Below, piece by piece: positions 35,063 to 35,840 of a stretch of DNA of 35,840 bases. Position numbers and translations under genes: made by a program. The stretch comes from Rhodocyclaceae bacterium (GTDB lineage: Bacteria > Pseudomonadota > Gammaproteobacteria > Burkholderiales > Rhodocyclaceae), in NCBI GenBank assembly GCA_003158255.1, contig PMIH01000221.1:1-35840 (forward strand), written 5' to 3'. Below the pieces are notes generated by a model, which searched no databases, was not told where the DNA came from, and saw nothing but the letters and a program-made list of their open reading frames with translations. Positions within the stretch are counted from its first letter, which is position 1; every line of letters begins with the position of its first letter.

Positions 35063-35784
35063 TCGTCGATGGTCAGCAAGTGGCAGCCGTTCGCGTCGAC
35101 CGCCAGCGCGTTGCCGGTGGCGTGCCAGTCGCCGAGTACCCAGCGTTCGCAGGCGCGGCCGTCGACGACATGGTCGTGGCGTGCCTGCCGATGCGTGTGG
35201 CCGTGAATCATGCGGGTGACGCCATGGCGGCGGAAGGCGTCGGCGACGGCGTCGGCGTTGGTGTCCATCAGCGCATACGGCTTGCCGCTCTTTGCCGTCT
35301 CGCTACGTTCGCGGAACTCCTCGATCTTCACCTTGCGCTCGGCGAGCGGCAGGGCGAGGAATTCCCGCTGCCATGCCGGGTCGCGCACGAGCGCGCGGAC
35401 GGCCTGATAGTCGGCGTCGTCGGTGCACAGCGTGTCGCCATGCATGAGCAACGTCGGCGTGCCGGCGATGTCGACGACGGTCGGGTCGGCGATCAAAGTC
35501 AGTCGCGACGGTACGCCAAATAGATTGCCGATCAGGAAGTCGCGATTGCCGGCCATGAAGAAGATCTGCGTGCCGGCGTCGGCCAGGTCGGCCAGTGCGG
35601 CGCCGATGCCGGCATTGAACGGATCGGCGCGGTCGTCGTCGCCGGCCCAGGCATCGAAGAGGTCGCCGAGGATGTAGAGCGCCTGCGCGGTGCGCGCGGG
35701 ACCGGCGAGAAAGCGAAGAAAGAGATTCGCCGTTTCCGGCCTGCGCGCCGAGAGGTGCAGGTCGGAAACGAAGAGCGTCGGCAA
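35059..35784 (-). CDS. lpxH: UDP-2,3-diacylglucosamine diphosphatase
   Basis: About 241 residues, colinear with E. coli LpxH (240). It hydrolyses UDP-2,3-diacylglucosamine to lipid X and UMP in lipid A synthesis, at the inner face of the inner membrane. Metallophosphoesterase ligands are visible in SDLHLS, GDLFDAW, GNRDF, HGDTLC and HGHTHR. Residues just after [11 protein letters not shown] (GVPSRLTL) are encoded by the reverse complement of the 23-bp dispersed repeat, where other LpxH have a sequence like ARESGMTL of the same length. No ATG start exists; TTG 35784 gives [11 protein letters not shown], matching E. coli MATLFIADLHL, and TTG 35796 is an alternative. It follows the cyclophilin gene. 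Confidence 0.93.
35495..35517 (+). repeat. Dispersed 23-bp repeat, copy 4, inside lpxH
   Basis: Pattern AAAGTCAGTC-N5-GGTACGCC with GCGAC in the centre; three differences from copy 2. It lies wholly within the lpxH reading frame and, read on the minus strand, encodes GVPSRLTL. The reading frame is undisturbed. Confidence 0.65.
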
Positions 35785-35789
35785 ACGAC

Positions 35790-35840
35790 TCAGCAAACTT
35801 CGGCGCGCTCGATGATCACGTCTGCGACCGGCACGTCCTG
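35790..35840 (-). CDS. Peptidyl-prolyl isomerase (cyclophilin), 3' end only
   Basis: Only the last 16 codons are in the window: QDVPVADVIIERAEVC and TGA. This resembles the C-terminus of PpiB-type cyclophilins of Betaproteobacteria (DVPVxxVVIExAEV), and ppiB is commonly next to lpxH in this group. The rest lies beyond the window's end. The stop overlaps the possible upstream TTG start of lpxH. Confidence 0.6.
   Translation of the reverse strand, partial: QDVPVADVIIERAEVC

Overview
The window is chromosomal DNA from a GC-rich (roughly 60-65 %) Gram-negative bacterium. The surE-pcm-nlpD-rpoS cluster, the lpxH gene, an OmpA-type porin and an aor tungsten aldehyde oxidoreductase operon of the Aromatoleum/Thauera type point to a betaproteobacterium, probably Rhodocyclales. 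The taxon is inferred from gene content, not proven. No rRNA, tRNA, CRISPR array, transposase or phage gene was seen.

Layout. (1) 1-5.6 kb: an ompA-like gene, a small membrane protein, two paralogous Crp/Fnr-type regulators and a GNAT-like transferase, with lower GC from about 2.9 to 5.6 kb. The same TGTRYG-N4-CGCACR palindrome lies upstream of ompA and of both regulators. (2) 5.7-8.6 kb: ppnN nucleosidase, a secreted FKBP isomerase and a small conserved protein. (3) 8.6-17.2 kb, minus strand: a fatty-acid beta-oxidation operon, tetR-fadE-thiolase-fadJ-like-CHI-like-fadD, with a PsrA-like palindrome just upstream of tetR. (4) 17.3-20.7 kb, plus strand: the overlapping surE-pcm-nlpD-rpoS operon. 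(5) 20.7-25.3 kb: two small unknown genes and aorABCD, encoding a poly-[4Fe-4S] ferredoxin subunit, the tungstopterin catalytic subunit, an FAD subunit and a MoaD-like protein. (6) 25.3-28 kb: a secreted unknown protein, a TPR-like protein preceded by a promoter-terminator leader or sRNA, and an ECF sigma factor with a small membrane protein. (7) 28-31.7 kb: an old-yellow-enzyme reductase, then an ATP-grasp ligase gene overlapping a SerC-family aminotransferase gene. (8) 31.7-33.2 kb: a lower-GC accessory patch with a TumE/TumA toxin-antitoxin pair and a GNAT acetyltransferase. (9) 33.2-35.8 kb: recQ, lpxH and the 3' end of a cyclophilin gene.

The main points beyond routine annotation are a 23-bp dispersed repeat with four copies between 26.9 and 35.5 kb, one of them inside lpxH; a leader or sRNA candidate upstream of the TPR gene; the ATP-grasp/SerC pair; and the shared palindrome linking the two Crp/Fnr paralogues with ompA.
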